Source: Charina bottae
Lineage: Eukaryota > Chordata > Lepidosauria > Squamata > Charinaidae
Direction: 5' to 3'
DNA length: 64,000 bases
NCBI GenBank assembly: GCA_023362775.1
Contig: JALMGJ010000015.1
Span: 12,225,501 to 12,289,500, forward strand
The notes under the pieces are model-generated. The model worked only from the letters and a program-made list of their open reading frames with translations, had not been told where the DNA came from and made no database searches. The translations under genes were made by a program, and so were the position numbers. Numbering within the stretch: the first letter of the stretch is position 1; each line of letters opens with the position of its first letter. Below, piece by piece: positions 54,790 to 64,000 of the stretch.

Positions 54790-55126
54790 GGGCGTGGTGG
54801 CTCAGCGGGTAAGACGCCAGGCTTGTCGATCGGAAGATCGCAAGTTCGGAGGTTCGAATCCCTAGCCCCGCGTTACGGAGTGAGCTCCCGCATTCGCCCC
54901 AGCTCTTGCCAACCTAGCAATTCGAAAACATGCAAATGCAAGTAGATGAATAGGTACCACTTTCGTGGGTAGGTAACAGCGATCCGCGCACGTCATGCCG
55001 GCCACATGACTGTGGAAGCGTCTTCAGACAATGCTGGCTCTTCGGCTAACAAACGGAGATGAGCACCGGCCCCTAGAGTCGGACACGACTGCACAAATGT
55101 GCGGGGGGAACCTTTACCTTTACCTT
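54789..55126 (+). mobile_element. Full-length Sauria-type SINE
   Basis: A tRNA-derived head with a consensus A box (TGGCTCAGCGG, 54,798-54,808) and B box (GGTTCGAATCC, 54,851-54,861) gives an internal RNA polymerase III promoter. A conserved central domain follows, then an RTE/BovB-like 3' domain (GAGTCGGACACGACTGCACA) and the end (CCTTTA)3. Flanked by a perfect 11-bp duplication. The shared 3' domain indicates mobilisation by a BovB/RTE reverse transcriptase. It is the best preserved copy of this family in the window. Confidence 0.92.
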
Positions 55127-55137
55127 TAGTTGCAGTA

Positions 55138-56097
55138 TGTAATTTGGAGACAGATAGTCATTCATCTCCCATCCCAGGAATACTAGAACTTCAAAGCATA
55201 CCCAGAACTTAACTTCCTAGAAAATATGCCTCAGTTGTGATGTGATTTGTAACCTCAGTGCTGCTGGGGACAATATCCTGTTGCAAGAGAGGCAGAAAAT
55301 TACCATATATTGTAAGCATGGTAGGAGGGCAAAGCTTAGGTTGCATTCAAGAATCCAAGAACATCAGAATCTAGTCATGAAACAAAAGTCAAGCACCAGA
55401 AATCCAGACTAAGCATTAGAGTAATAAGAAACAATTCACAGATATTATTCTCACATGAATGGCTAGAAACTAAGTATTTGAAAGCCAGAAATCTTAAGTC
55501 TTTATTGCAAGCAATCCAAACCATGTGGAAACAATTCATGCTCTTGAGTAAGGTCTTACTTCTGAGTAATTGATTACTCACAAAGAGGATCTTTTCTTAA
55601 CAGAACACATTGTCACTGAGTCTGAGCCTTCAGCTACTTATACTCTTTGGCTGGGTGATCTTTTAGCCTTGTCTTCTAACGCAGATGTAAGGCTGTCAAC
55701 CAGAAGATAATTTGAACTTGAAGAGGCATCTTCTGAACTTTAGCGTCATGTAACCAATTGCTTCAAGAGGCTATTTCAAATGGACAGCTTGGATTTGGCT
55801 TTCAATGAAAATAGTTTTAGCAAATAAAGGAAAAACCTTTACAGGGGGGAGGGTGTTGTTCCTATTAATTCCCATAACTCCCTCTATTTATTAGCTCTTG
55901 GCCTGAGGCCTACTCAAGAGGCTGGATTGGCTCATTCCTTGATAATTTCCCAGCAAGCTAAAATGACAGTTTTAATTTCAGTTTCATCTAGTGTATAAAC
56001 TGAAAAAAATGTCTTGTTCTCCTAGCTATGAGTATGTTTCACTACTGTTTTTTCTAATAAAACAAAATGCGGCTCTCTATTTTAATAGCCAAATTGT
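55138..56097. other. No recognisable feature
   Basis: AT-rich unique sequence. Confidence 0.5.
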
Positions 56098-56175
56098 TTG
56101 TATGTATGTATGTATGTATGTATGTATTCAATTTATATAGCTGCCCATCTCAGACTAGGGACTCTGGTATTTTCT
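56098..56175 (-). repeat. L2/CR1-type tail fragment with (GTAT)n
   Basis: Seven GTAT units, then ATTCAATTTATATAGCTGCC and CCATCTCAGACTAGGGACTC, a reversed L2/CR1 hairpin and tail in which the tail became a microsatellite. Confidence 0.65.
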
Positions 56176-57869
56176 TGGTTCTTAAACTTGTAATCCCTGA
56201 GGCATAAAAGGTTAGTTTAAAAACAGTTAAACAGAGTATAACCCTTAATATGGCTCTCGCATGGTTTCAACATCTATGTAAATGCTTAATATTCTGATGT
56301 GAGAACAGTGGGAAATAAATACACAGTTGCATCACCAGAATTTGGAAGGAAACCTCGTTGGGTCTAATAGCAATGTGAATGCTATTTTTTTTTATATTAC
56401 TCCTGCTGTTTGACAAGGTGATTTCATCTTCTCACCAGTGGTGCTGTATGACACCTGCGTGGTGACAGGTTGCTTGGAGTTTTCAGAATTTCTACATAAT
56501 TGACTAATGAAACCATCCGTAATTCAGAGCTTGTTAAGTGAAATGTGTTCTTGCTTGACTCTACATGTAGGGCTCATGATTGTAGAGATACAACCAGAAC
56601 CGTTCCAAGTGAGAAGGCGAGAAAATATTCCAAAATGTCATACTGTTGATTCTGCACTTGCTCATGTCAGGTCATGAACCTGTTTAAGTAAAATTTCCAG
56701 GTAAATATAGTTTGGAGTGGGCTGTAAAGGAGCTACCAGTTGTTAATTAAGGAGATGACTTTTAGCCTTGATCAATGCAGTGATTTTTTAAAATCAACTG
56801 GTGATAATATTGCCTGCTAATTTGTGCTGTTATTGTTACTATGAACTCACAAATAATGTGAATGTGCACAGCCAGCATTTGCAAGAATGTGTGAAGCTAT
56901 CCAAATATTGGTGAGGCCCCTACAGTATCTCAAAAAGTTATCACGGAATTGGAATTTTTAATTTGACAGAAGTGGGAAATTATTAAATTTCTTGTGCAAA
57001 GCAGCTGCAATTTGCCTCAACAAGGAACTTTGCCAACAGCCTCCTTTAGCACATCTGGTAACTGGCAAAGGGCTTTTATAGAAGGGAGTGTAATTTGCTT
57101 TTAAAGCAATTCCATAAATGTACTTTGCTTTCATGATGCTTGAAGCAAAGCAACCCTTCAAAGCTACTTTATGAAGCATTGTGTATAGCCCTATGACATG
57201 GATGGAGAGTAAGCATAATTGTCTTGAATTAATTACATTTTAATTAATTTTAAATTACAGTTAAATCAAATTCAATTTTTGCCCTAGCCCTACATCTTTT
57301 GAGGAGTGCAACCCCTGATTGTACTTCCTAGGCCAAGTATCACTGATTTAATACAGACAGTACAAAATGAAAAAAGTTGGGATAATCCATTCTTAAAATT
57401 GCCTGCTTGTTCTTATAATCACCATCTGAAACGAGGCAGTTCAGGAGCCAAAAAGGCAGTTAGTTTCTCAGCTGAGCCAATTGAATGGGCCAGCCTCTCC
57501 CATCTGTTTATGGATTCCCAAAACACATATGTGGCTCATGCCATCCAAGAATGTATGTGAAACAGATAAGCTATGTGAATGAATGGGTGTGTTTTAATCA
57601 TAAAGCATACATCCACGCTGGCTTGAAGCGCCCACCGAAAGAAAACCAAAATGAGAAAATATTGCAAGATTGTTAAGGAATAATTGTGTTTTCTTCCAGG
57701 AAATGCATAACAAAGCTGGGGTTCAGGGCTAAGGGATATCTCAAAAGCCCTTTAACTCAATCCTTAAACTGAGAAACCAAAAGGCAAGGCAAGGTTGAGA
57801 AACGCCAGTTTGCAATTCCAGAGTAAGATTCCAGACTTAATCCCGTTTGGGTCAGGCTGACATTTGTGT
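56176..57869. other. No repeat recognised; candidate conserved noncoding sequence
   Basis: Complex sequence without repeats or coding frames longer than 84 codons. The segment 56,390-57,680 has the balanced word composition typical of conserved noncoding DNA. This is an impression, not a measurement. Confidence 0.35.
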
Positions 57870-58090
57870 TTCTATGTATTAAATTTGTTGGATTTATGTC
57901 CCCTCCCTTTCCCCCCCCCAGAAATTTAGGACATTATTCATAATGCTCCTTTTTTCCAACAATCCTATGAAACAAATTAGGCTGAGAGAAAAGTATTGGC
58001 CCAAATCATCCAGTGAACTTCCATGGCTGATCAGGGATTTGAACCTGGGTCTTTTGAGTCCCTGTTCAATATCTTAAACAATATATTCTC
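57870..58090 (-). mobile_element. tRNA-SINE with L2-like tail, diverged
   Basis: Plus strand: TATTAAATTTGTTGGATTTA (reversed tail), ACAATCCTATGAAACAAATT, GGCTGAGAGAAAAGTATTGG, and ATTTGAACCTGGGTCTTTTG toward a decayed head. Confidence 0.55.
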
Positions 58091-58371
58091 GTGGCATCAT
58101 TCTGGGGTGTTGTAATTCAGCTCTTCCATCCTGCACTTTTCACAGCATGCTGCTTCCTCCTGCAGCTTGGCATTGCTTCCTCTTTCAATTAAGCTAGTGG
58201 AGAGCTATCACAACTTGGCTGCAAAAGTCCAGATGGCCAGTAGAAGCCAAAAAAAAAAAAAAAACCAAACCAAACCCAGAGTTTCCTGCCTTTTTTTCTG
58301 CCAGTTGGGAGCATTTGGATTCTTGCAGCTCAGATCTGGTCATCCTAAACCAGTGTAGTTAGCGGTGAAGG

Positions 58372-58449
58372 TAGTGTTTCTCAACCTTGGCGACTTCAAG
58401 AAGTGTGGAAGTCCACACCTCTTGAAGTCGCCAAGGTTGAGAAACACTG
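58372..58449. mobile_element. Tiny hAT-type MITE (78-bp palindrome)
   Basis: The ends TAGTGTTTCTCAACCTTGGC and GCCAAGGTTGAGAAACACTG are inverted repeats that continue inward almost to the centre (GACTTCAAGAAGTGTGGA against TCCACACCTCTTGAAGTC). The flanking octamers GGTGAAGG (58,364-58,371) and GGTTAAGG (58,450-58,457) fit the 8-bp duplication of hAT transposons. No transposase. It seems an internally deleted relative of the copy at 23,648-23,778. Confidence 0.85.
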
Positions 58450-58457
58450 GGTTAAGG

Positions 58458-60597
58458 TTTCAAACTGTGATTGGGAACATTCAGGTCCATGTTTATTCTC
58501 AACCATAGATGTTCCATGGATAACTTTGGGTCAGTTGCTATCTCTCAGACCATCCTCATAAAGTAGATGTTCTGGGAAAAGTTTGGAGCAAGTAATACCA
58601 TGTCGACTGCTGTTGTCTCCTGGAGGAAAGGTGGCCTCATCAACGTAACACACACAAAAGCTTTGATGATGAGGGTGGAGGGGTTATTAGCAGAAGAGCC
58701 ACTTCCCAAAGGTCATTGATCTTTGTTCCCTCCTGCGCTTGGAGCTGGCCATATGATATTAATTTCAACGTTCCTGAAAAAGTCTTTTGGGACTGGGTTG
58801 ATACTACAGAAGAGATATTTTGGGAAAAGCAATTATAACCAGGACATTTTGATAAGGAGGTGTGTACAGGAAGTTAAGTAAGCTCAGTGGTATCTGTACC
58901 TTTTCCTCCCTTTTGAGGTGGGATCGTACTTCTCTCTCCAATTGTCCAACACACTGCTATTTATTCTATCTTCCAGGGGAATCTATTTGGATAGGGCTGT
59001 TTTATAAAAGCCCTTTTCAGGGAGGCAGCTGTGCCAAAATATTTCAGGTGGAAATGACTGGAGGTCGCTTTCAGGTACAATCTGTCCAGGCCACATTTGC
59101 AAGAAGGTATATGCTGGGCAGAATTGAATGGAAGGTGCTCAGCACCGTTTCTCTGTTTACTGCAAGCCGAAAAGAAGCCTTGAATATCAATTGTATCTGC
59201 AGACACACACTGGCAAAAATCTGGGGATGCCTTTAAGCTCGGATATATAAAGTCTTTATTAAATAAGGTACATGTCAGTGTTTTAACTGCTGCCCTTAAG
59301 CCTGCATTAGGCTATTTAAAAAGAAAAAAAAAGTTTGCTCTCTGTCCTCGAATCTTTTTTAAACAGTTGCCTCTACTGGGACACAATATGCATACATAAT
59401 ACACATCTGGCCTAGGTAAGCTCCTACCCAGTTCAAAAGATACTTTTTATATAGGATATGCAAATGTGGAATATAAAGCACTCGGTGGAGTGTGATTTCT
59501 AGAATGTCAATTACCAATTGCCAATAGCTTGCTGTTATGGCAGAGCAATCTTCATAAATATAGAATGTGCCTCATATAAAATATCATTTAGTAGCAACCA
59601 TTACTCTTTTTTCACTAATATTAAGATCGTATATTATCAAAAAGATGAGAGGAAATAAAGATGTTTCTCTAATTGAGTGCGTGTTTATTAATCACAACAA
59701 AAAGGGACCCATTTCTGCAACAATTTGCTGACAAATGTCCAATGCCACACTGCATTCAGCCTGTAGCTCAGAGCTTCTACACCTTCCTTAGCTTCAGTTA
59801 AACATAATAGAGCTTGGTGTTGTTAAGTAGGAAACTGAACCTCACAATTCTAGATGTGCTACCTCTCAGGCTTTTTATAGATCAAAGATAGGCAAATATT
59901 CTGGGGCCCAGTAGACTCATCTGGAATGGTGAGGCCATGTTGAGATTTCTATCATGAAATGGTTCCCGTTATACAGTTGGCCATCCACAAAATACATATT
60001 TTTCAGAAACACACTCTGGCATACTCTTCAGGATGCATCTCCCTAACTCATCCAGATGATAGTAGATGGTGGCAAAGATATACAGTGGTCTAGTGGTCAT
60101 CTGGATTTTGCAGCCCAGATTTGGTTGTCCTAAAATTGCTTTGCAGTATTAAAACAGACAGTTGACACATGCTGCTCTACAAAGAAGTTGTGTGCAGGTA
60201 CAACTGTGTTAAGATGGCACATATGTGTTTAGGTGTGTATATTTAACCACAAGGACAATATGTGGGGAGAGAGAGAGAGATCTGGGAAATGCTGCACAGA
60301 GAAGCTGCTTCCTTGGTCATTCAGAGTGATGCATCATGCAGAACAAATTACATCACCAGTAGACAATTTGGCTTGTTTGCTGATAATCCAGAACTTCTCT
60401 CTGGTCTGTACATACTTCACTTTATTCATGTTGTTCAATGGAAATCTAAGTTTCCTCTTTCACTAACCCCTTTTAAGTATTTTCCTTTTAAAAAAAATAA
60501 ATGTGGACCTTCAATCCAGGATTGAATGTTTCATCCTATGCTCATTTGATCTCTCCACTAGACTGTACCCCCATGCTCATTTAGGCAAAACTAAAAA
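58458..60597. other. No recognisable gene or repeat
   Basis: AT-rich unique sequence. The 124-codon frame at 58,862-59,236 has no domain and overlaps another frame on the opposite strand. Confidence 0.45.
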
Positions 60598-60738
60598 AAG
60601 GTAAAAGGTAAAGGTTCCCCCCGCACTTTTGTGCAGTCGTGTCTGACTCTAGGGGCCGGTGCTCATCTCCGTTTGTTAGCCAAAGAGCCAGCGTTGTCCG
60701 AAGACGCTTCCACGGTCATGTGGCCGCATGACACACAC
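60598..60738 (-). mobile_element. Sauria-type SINE, 3' fragment
   Basis: Minus strand: GCATGAC..., CCACATGACCGTGGAAGCGT, GCTCTTTGGCTAACAAACGG, the RTE-like AGTCAGACACGACTGCACAA and an (ACCTTT)-type end. The tRNA half is absent. Confidence 0.85.
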
Positions 60739-61396
60739 ATTTATTTCTAAATACAGATAAATGGTTGGGTAGTTAACCAACCTTTGATGTTTCATTAAGA
60801 TGCCACCCTTTGTGGCACATTTAGTATATGTGTTAAATTATAATCTGTAATTCCCAGCCTTCCACACCACTTTAAGATTGGACCTGTTTGGAGTTCTCCC
60901 ATCTGCTGAGAATAATATTTGATACAAATAATAAAATGAAGCTTCTACCTGTTGGTTCTAAGGCTTTCATGATAAAGAATGTTATTAGAGGATGCCTTGG
61001 TCCAAGAGGTTGGAACAGTCTGATTTCATTATCCTAAATTATGCCTGCATTTTCTCAAAACACTTTCTTTCAATGCAATTCCAAAGCAAGCTTGTTTTAA
61101 TGGTATGCTGTAGGCAAATCTATTCCTGAAATATAGTGAATGTCTAAAGGCCCTTAACTCTGTGAAGGTTTGGAGGGTAAATATCCTGGTGCAGGTACTA
61201 ATTTGCTTCTTTTTCAAAGATAAATGACCTTCTTCCAACTTCTTAATGTAGAATATATCCTTAGCAACCTTGGGGAATCAGAACATGAGAATTAAATAAC
61301 AAGGGTGAAAACTATTTGAAGTTAAAATTAAAAGAAAAAACATACAAGAATTATAGGGAAATATGAAAATGTACTGTGATCAGCTCTATTCAAATT
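60739..61396. other. No recognisable feature
   Basis: AT-rich unique sequence. Faint L2-like similarity at 60,850-61,020 was too weak to call. Confidence 0.45.
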
Positions 61397-61502
61397 CCTT
61401 CCTTCCTTCCTTCCTTCCTTCCTTCCTTCCTTCCTTCCTTCCTTCCTTCCTTCCTTCCTTCCTTCCTTCCTTCCTTCCTGCTTGCTTGCTTGCTTGCTTG
61501 CT
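61397..61502. repeat. Compound microsatellite (TTCC)n(TTGC)n
   Basis: About 20 TTCC units, then six TTGC units. Confidence 0.97.
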
Positions 61503-62680
61503 CTTGTTAATTATCCATTTGATAAATGAAAAAGTAAACAAGGTATTTTTGCTAAATGTCTTAGACTCATTTTATCTTATTCCAGGAGATGGATGGTTTT
61601 TGAATGGATCCCATTCCAGCAAAATGTTTTTGGCCATATGATGCATGAGAAGCCTATTGGAGCTGTTCAACTTACATACAGATATACAGTACATATAGGG
61701 TTTTGCCATATGAAGGGGGTTCCTGATTAGCCTATGAATCCCTCACAGGTGAGGAGCATAGATGGATTAGATTTCCTTCTCATGAATGCTGAATACTTAT
61801 GGTTGAGCAAATGGGTTGTGGGGCTTAATAGTATAATTCTGGAATTCTCCTTATATTTCTGCTCCCCAACCCAACATATAATATGGTTCAACTGGACAAC
61901 ATTGATATGAATGGAGCCAATTTGGGTCAATTTTCTTTTATTCCTTTGATGGTTATGTATGCAACAAAATAAATTTGCTTGCAATGAATGTGTTATTAAA
62001 TAAGGTCCCATTTCCTACCCTTCAACTATTATGCAGTTATGAGTGGCAAACTAATCACATATAACATGGCGCATGTGGACATAAACCATCCCTCCCCACA
62101 GTAACTTTGTTCTGTGACAAATATATCTGATTCTATATTTAACAGAGATGTACAGAACAGATCTGATTTGATTTGATGCAAAACATTGATTTGCATGACC
62201 AATGTGATTATTTGAATCAATTCCCAAAATTGAGTTGATTCTGTTTTATAAATTGATTTGGGGGAGAAGGGGATTTTGCAAATTTAAGATTAAGTTTGAT
62301 TCCCTGATTTAGTTCAGGAAGAACAATATGATTTGAATATATGATCAAATCATCACTGAACTAAATCTCTGAATAAAAGCTTTGCACAGATATGTTGGTC
62401 GTAATTATTTTATAAAGTCAATTTTTTCCACTTCAGTCAAGTTTGGCAGTTTCAAAGTTGTAAGAGATTTTATTGTTTTATTTCCTGTTGATCAACATTT
62501 TGTCCAACATTTCAATATTTTTTTAAAAAAATATCCACATATCAAAACTTTTAGTTTAATAAAATAAGCTATTTAATATTTTTCATTATAAATAAGGTAG
62601 TCCACATGCTTATAAGACTTTAGGATTATGGATATTGGGATGGATATGCTAATTATTCTGGGGAAGTGGTGGAGAAGACA
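61503..62680. other. No named feature; possible old repeat at 62,150-62,345
   Basis: AT-rich. The segment 62,150-62,345 is rich in GATTTGATT and TTTGAATCAA words similar to 38,270-38,410. Otherwise unremarkable. Confidence 0.4.
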
Positions 62681-62693
62681 TTTAAGGATACCA
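62681..62693. repeat. Target-site duplication of SINE, left copy
   Basis: TTTAAGGATACCA, matched by TTTAAGGACACCA at 62,964-62,976 (one difference). Confidence 0.8.
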
Positions 62694-62963
62694 GTGTGTG
62701 TGTGTGTGTGTGTGTGTGTGCACGCGCGCGCCCTGGAATCAGGCTTTTGTTTTTGTTTTTTTTTACTCCTGGCAATGGCCTGGACAAGTTCCTGCCGTTT
62801 TCTTGGCATGATTTCGGAAGTGGTTTTCCATTGCCTCCTTCCTAGGGTTGAGAGAGAGGGACTGGCCCAAGGTCACCCAGCTAGCTTTGTGCCTAAGGCA
62901 GGACTAGAACTTACAGTCTCCCATTTCTAGCCTGATGCCTTAATCACTATACCACACTGGCTC
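62694..62963 (-). mobile_element. tRNA-SINE, RTE-mobilised type, with (GT)n at its 3' end
   Basis: Minus strand: head CCAGTGTGGTATAGTGATTA, GCACAAAGCTAGCTGGGTGA, GGCCAGTCCCTCTCTCTCAA, GGCAATGGAAAACCACTTCC, GGACTTGTCCAGG-type core, then a poly-A and a CA/CG microsatellite (62,694-62,728 on the plus strand as GT/GC) in the tail position. Confidence 0.8.
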
Positions 62964-63060
62964 TTTAAGGACACCATAAACAAACAGATAAACAAACAAA
63001 TGGATCATAGAAGAAATCAAGCTGGGATTCACACTCAAAGTGCTAATATCTTAAGCTCTG

Positions 63061-63305
63061 GCTATCGTACCTTGGACAAACAATACAGAGAACCAGTTCC
63101 TTTACAAAGCCCATCATGTTTGGAAAGTTGAAGGAAAAAGAGGAAAAGGACAGACAGCAGCAAGGTGAATGGACTCAAGTTCCCCAGCAATGACCGCAAA
63201 ACTGAGAGACCTAAAAGGCCACACTGAAGACAGATCATTCTGAAGACAATCTCTCTGTATGGTTCTGAAGAGTCAACACTGACTTGACAGCACTTAATCA
63301 ATTAT
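63061..63305 (+). mobile_element. RTE-type LINE 3' end
   Basis: A degenerate C-terminal coding block (GGAAAGTTGAAGGAAAAAGA, GGACAGACAGCAGCAAGGTG) is followed by GAGTCAACACTGACTTGACA and GCACTTAATCA, the terminus shared with 50,925-51,250. Confidence 0.65.
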
Positions 63306-64000
63306 TCAGTGTGAATCACTCATTTGAATAGACATTTTTCCCATTCATATTTTTTTCCAGAAAACCCAGCAGATACCGGGAGATGGTAGGAGGCTGGTGG
63401 AAAGAGAGATGTTTTACATGATTCCCTTGTTCCTCTAACTCCTGTCTTCAGATGTAGTAGATGAAACTGTTCTATTGTCAATATTGAAGGAAGATTCAAC
63501 TGTGGTCCACACAGATAAAATGGGAGGGTGTTACATTTTTGTTCTTTGCCTGAGGCAGAAGAATGAGACAAATATGACCCTTTGCATGCTCAGGTTGCCC
63601 TCATCATTTTATGCAATTTCAGAGCTTTAAGCCTTCTTTCTTGCCATCTTTCAGTTGGTACATACAGGAAACAGGATGGAGAACTCATAATTTCTTTGTG
63701 AAGCATAGCAGTGTGAAACCCCACCATCCACCGGAAAATTATTTGCTAACCTTACTCCTACTTTTACCCTTCCTTCAAAGATTTTGCTTGGGAATGGATG
63801 CCCCCCACCATAAAAAAGCAAAAGAACAAAATCTGTTTCACTGATATTATGACATTCTGGCACTCCCAGAATTCATTGCTAACTAAGATAATTTGGAACC
63901 TAGAGCTCCTTTTCCTGACAGATGGCCCTGATAACACAAGATGCCACAGCACATAACGCCCACCAAGGTCTGGTATTTTCTTCTTTGGCCAGATTCACTC
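63306..64000. other. No recognisable feature
   Basis: AT-rich unique sequence to the end of the window. Confidence 0.5.

Noticed and set aside
54789..54872. Possible tRNA gene
   Set aside because: A and B boxes are present, but the sequence continues into a SINE body with an RTE-like tail and target-site duplication. There is no mature tRNA fold with a terminator.

Overview
The window looks like intergenic or intronic DNA of a squamate reptile (lizard or snake). The evidence is its repeat set: BovB/RTE LINEs, a tRNA-derived Sauria-type SINE with the (ACCTTT)n tail, L2/CR1 LINE 3' ends, an L1 lineage, hAT MITEs, long tetra- and pentanucleotide microsatellites and several Penelope-like element (PLE) families. 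No exon, rRNA, tRNA gene or CRISPR array of the host could be supported. The species cannot be named from the sequence alone.

The centre of the window (28,920-35,999) is one large and very young PLE insertion. It has three copies: a full-length minus-strand copy with an intact 849-codon reverse transcriptase/GIY-YIG endonuclease ORF; head-to-tail with it a 5'-truncated minus-strand copy; and head-to-head with that a 5'-truncated plus-strand copy. The whole is flanked by one 13-bp target-site duplication and splits an older BovB reverse transcriptase reading frame. The copies keep exact register (offset 2,713 bp for the tandem pair) and look identical in all translated frames. Their ~118-bp terminal repeat (pLTR) carries a hammerhead-ribozyme-like fold and also supplies the start codon of the ORF.

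The same pLTR occurs alone at 17,853-17,992 and 46,120-46,241, each time with its own target-site duplication. Two other families with hammerhead motifs occur as short insertions: 3,537-3,926 and 44,228-44,348 (core CTGATGA), and 23,324-23,458 (core CTGAAGA followed by TGCCAGC). Wherever a PLE insertion has two orientations in this window, the 3' ends point outward.

The rest is ordinary repeat-littered DNA. Positions 1-3,500 hold a SINE split by an L2/CR1 tail. An L1 fragment lies at 3,934-5,905 and a related one at 45,736-46,785. SINEs are scattered at about one per 4 kb. A solo LTR (20,167-20,392) sits in an RTE fragment. A BovB 3' end lies at 24,870-25,221 and a CpG-rich chimeric SINE at 26,895-27,393. 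Long stretches without recognisable content are listed as such. Some (for example 56,390-57,680) may hold conserved noncoding elements, which would need alignment to other genomes.
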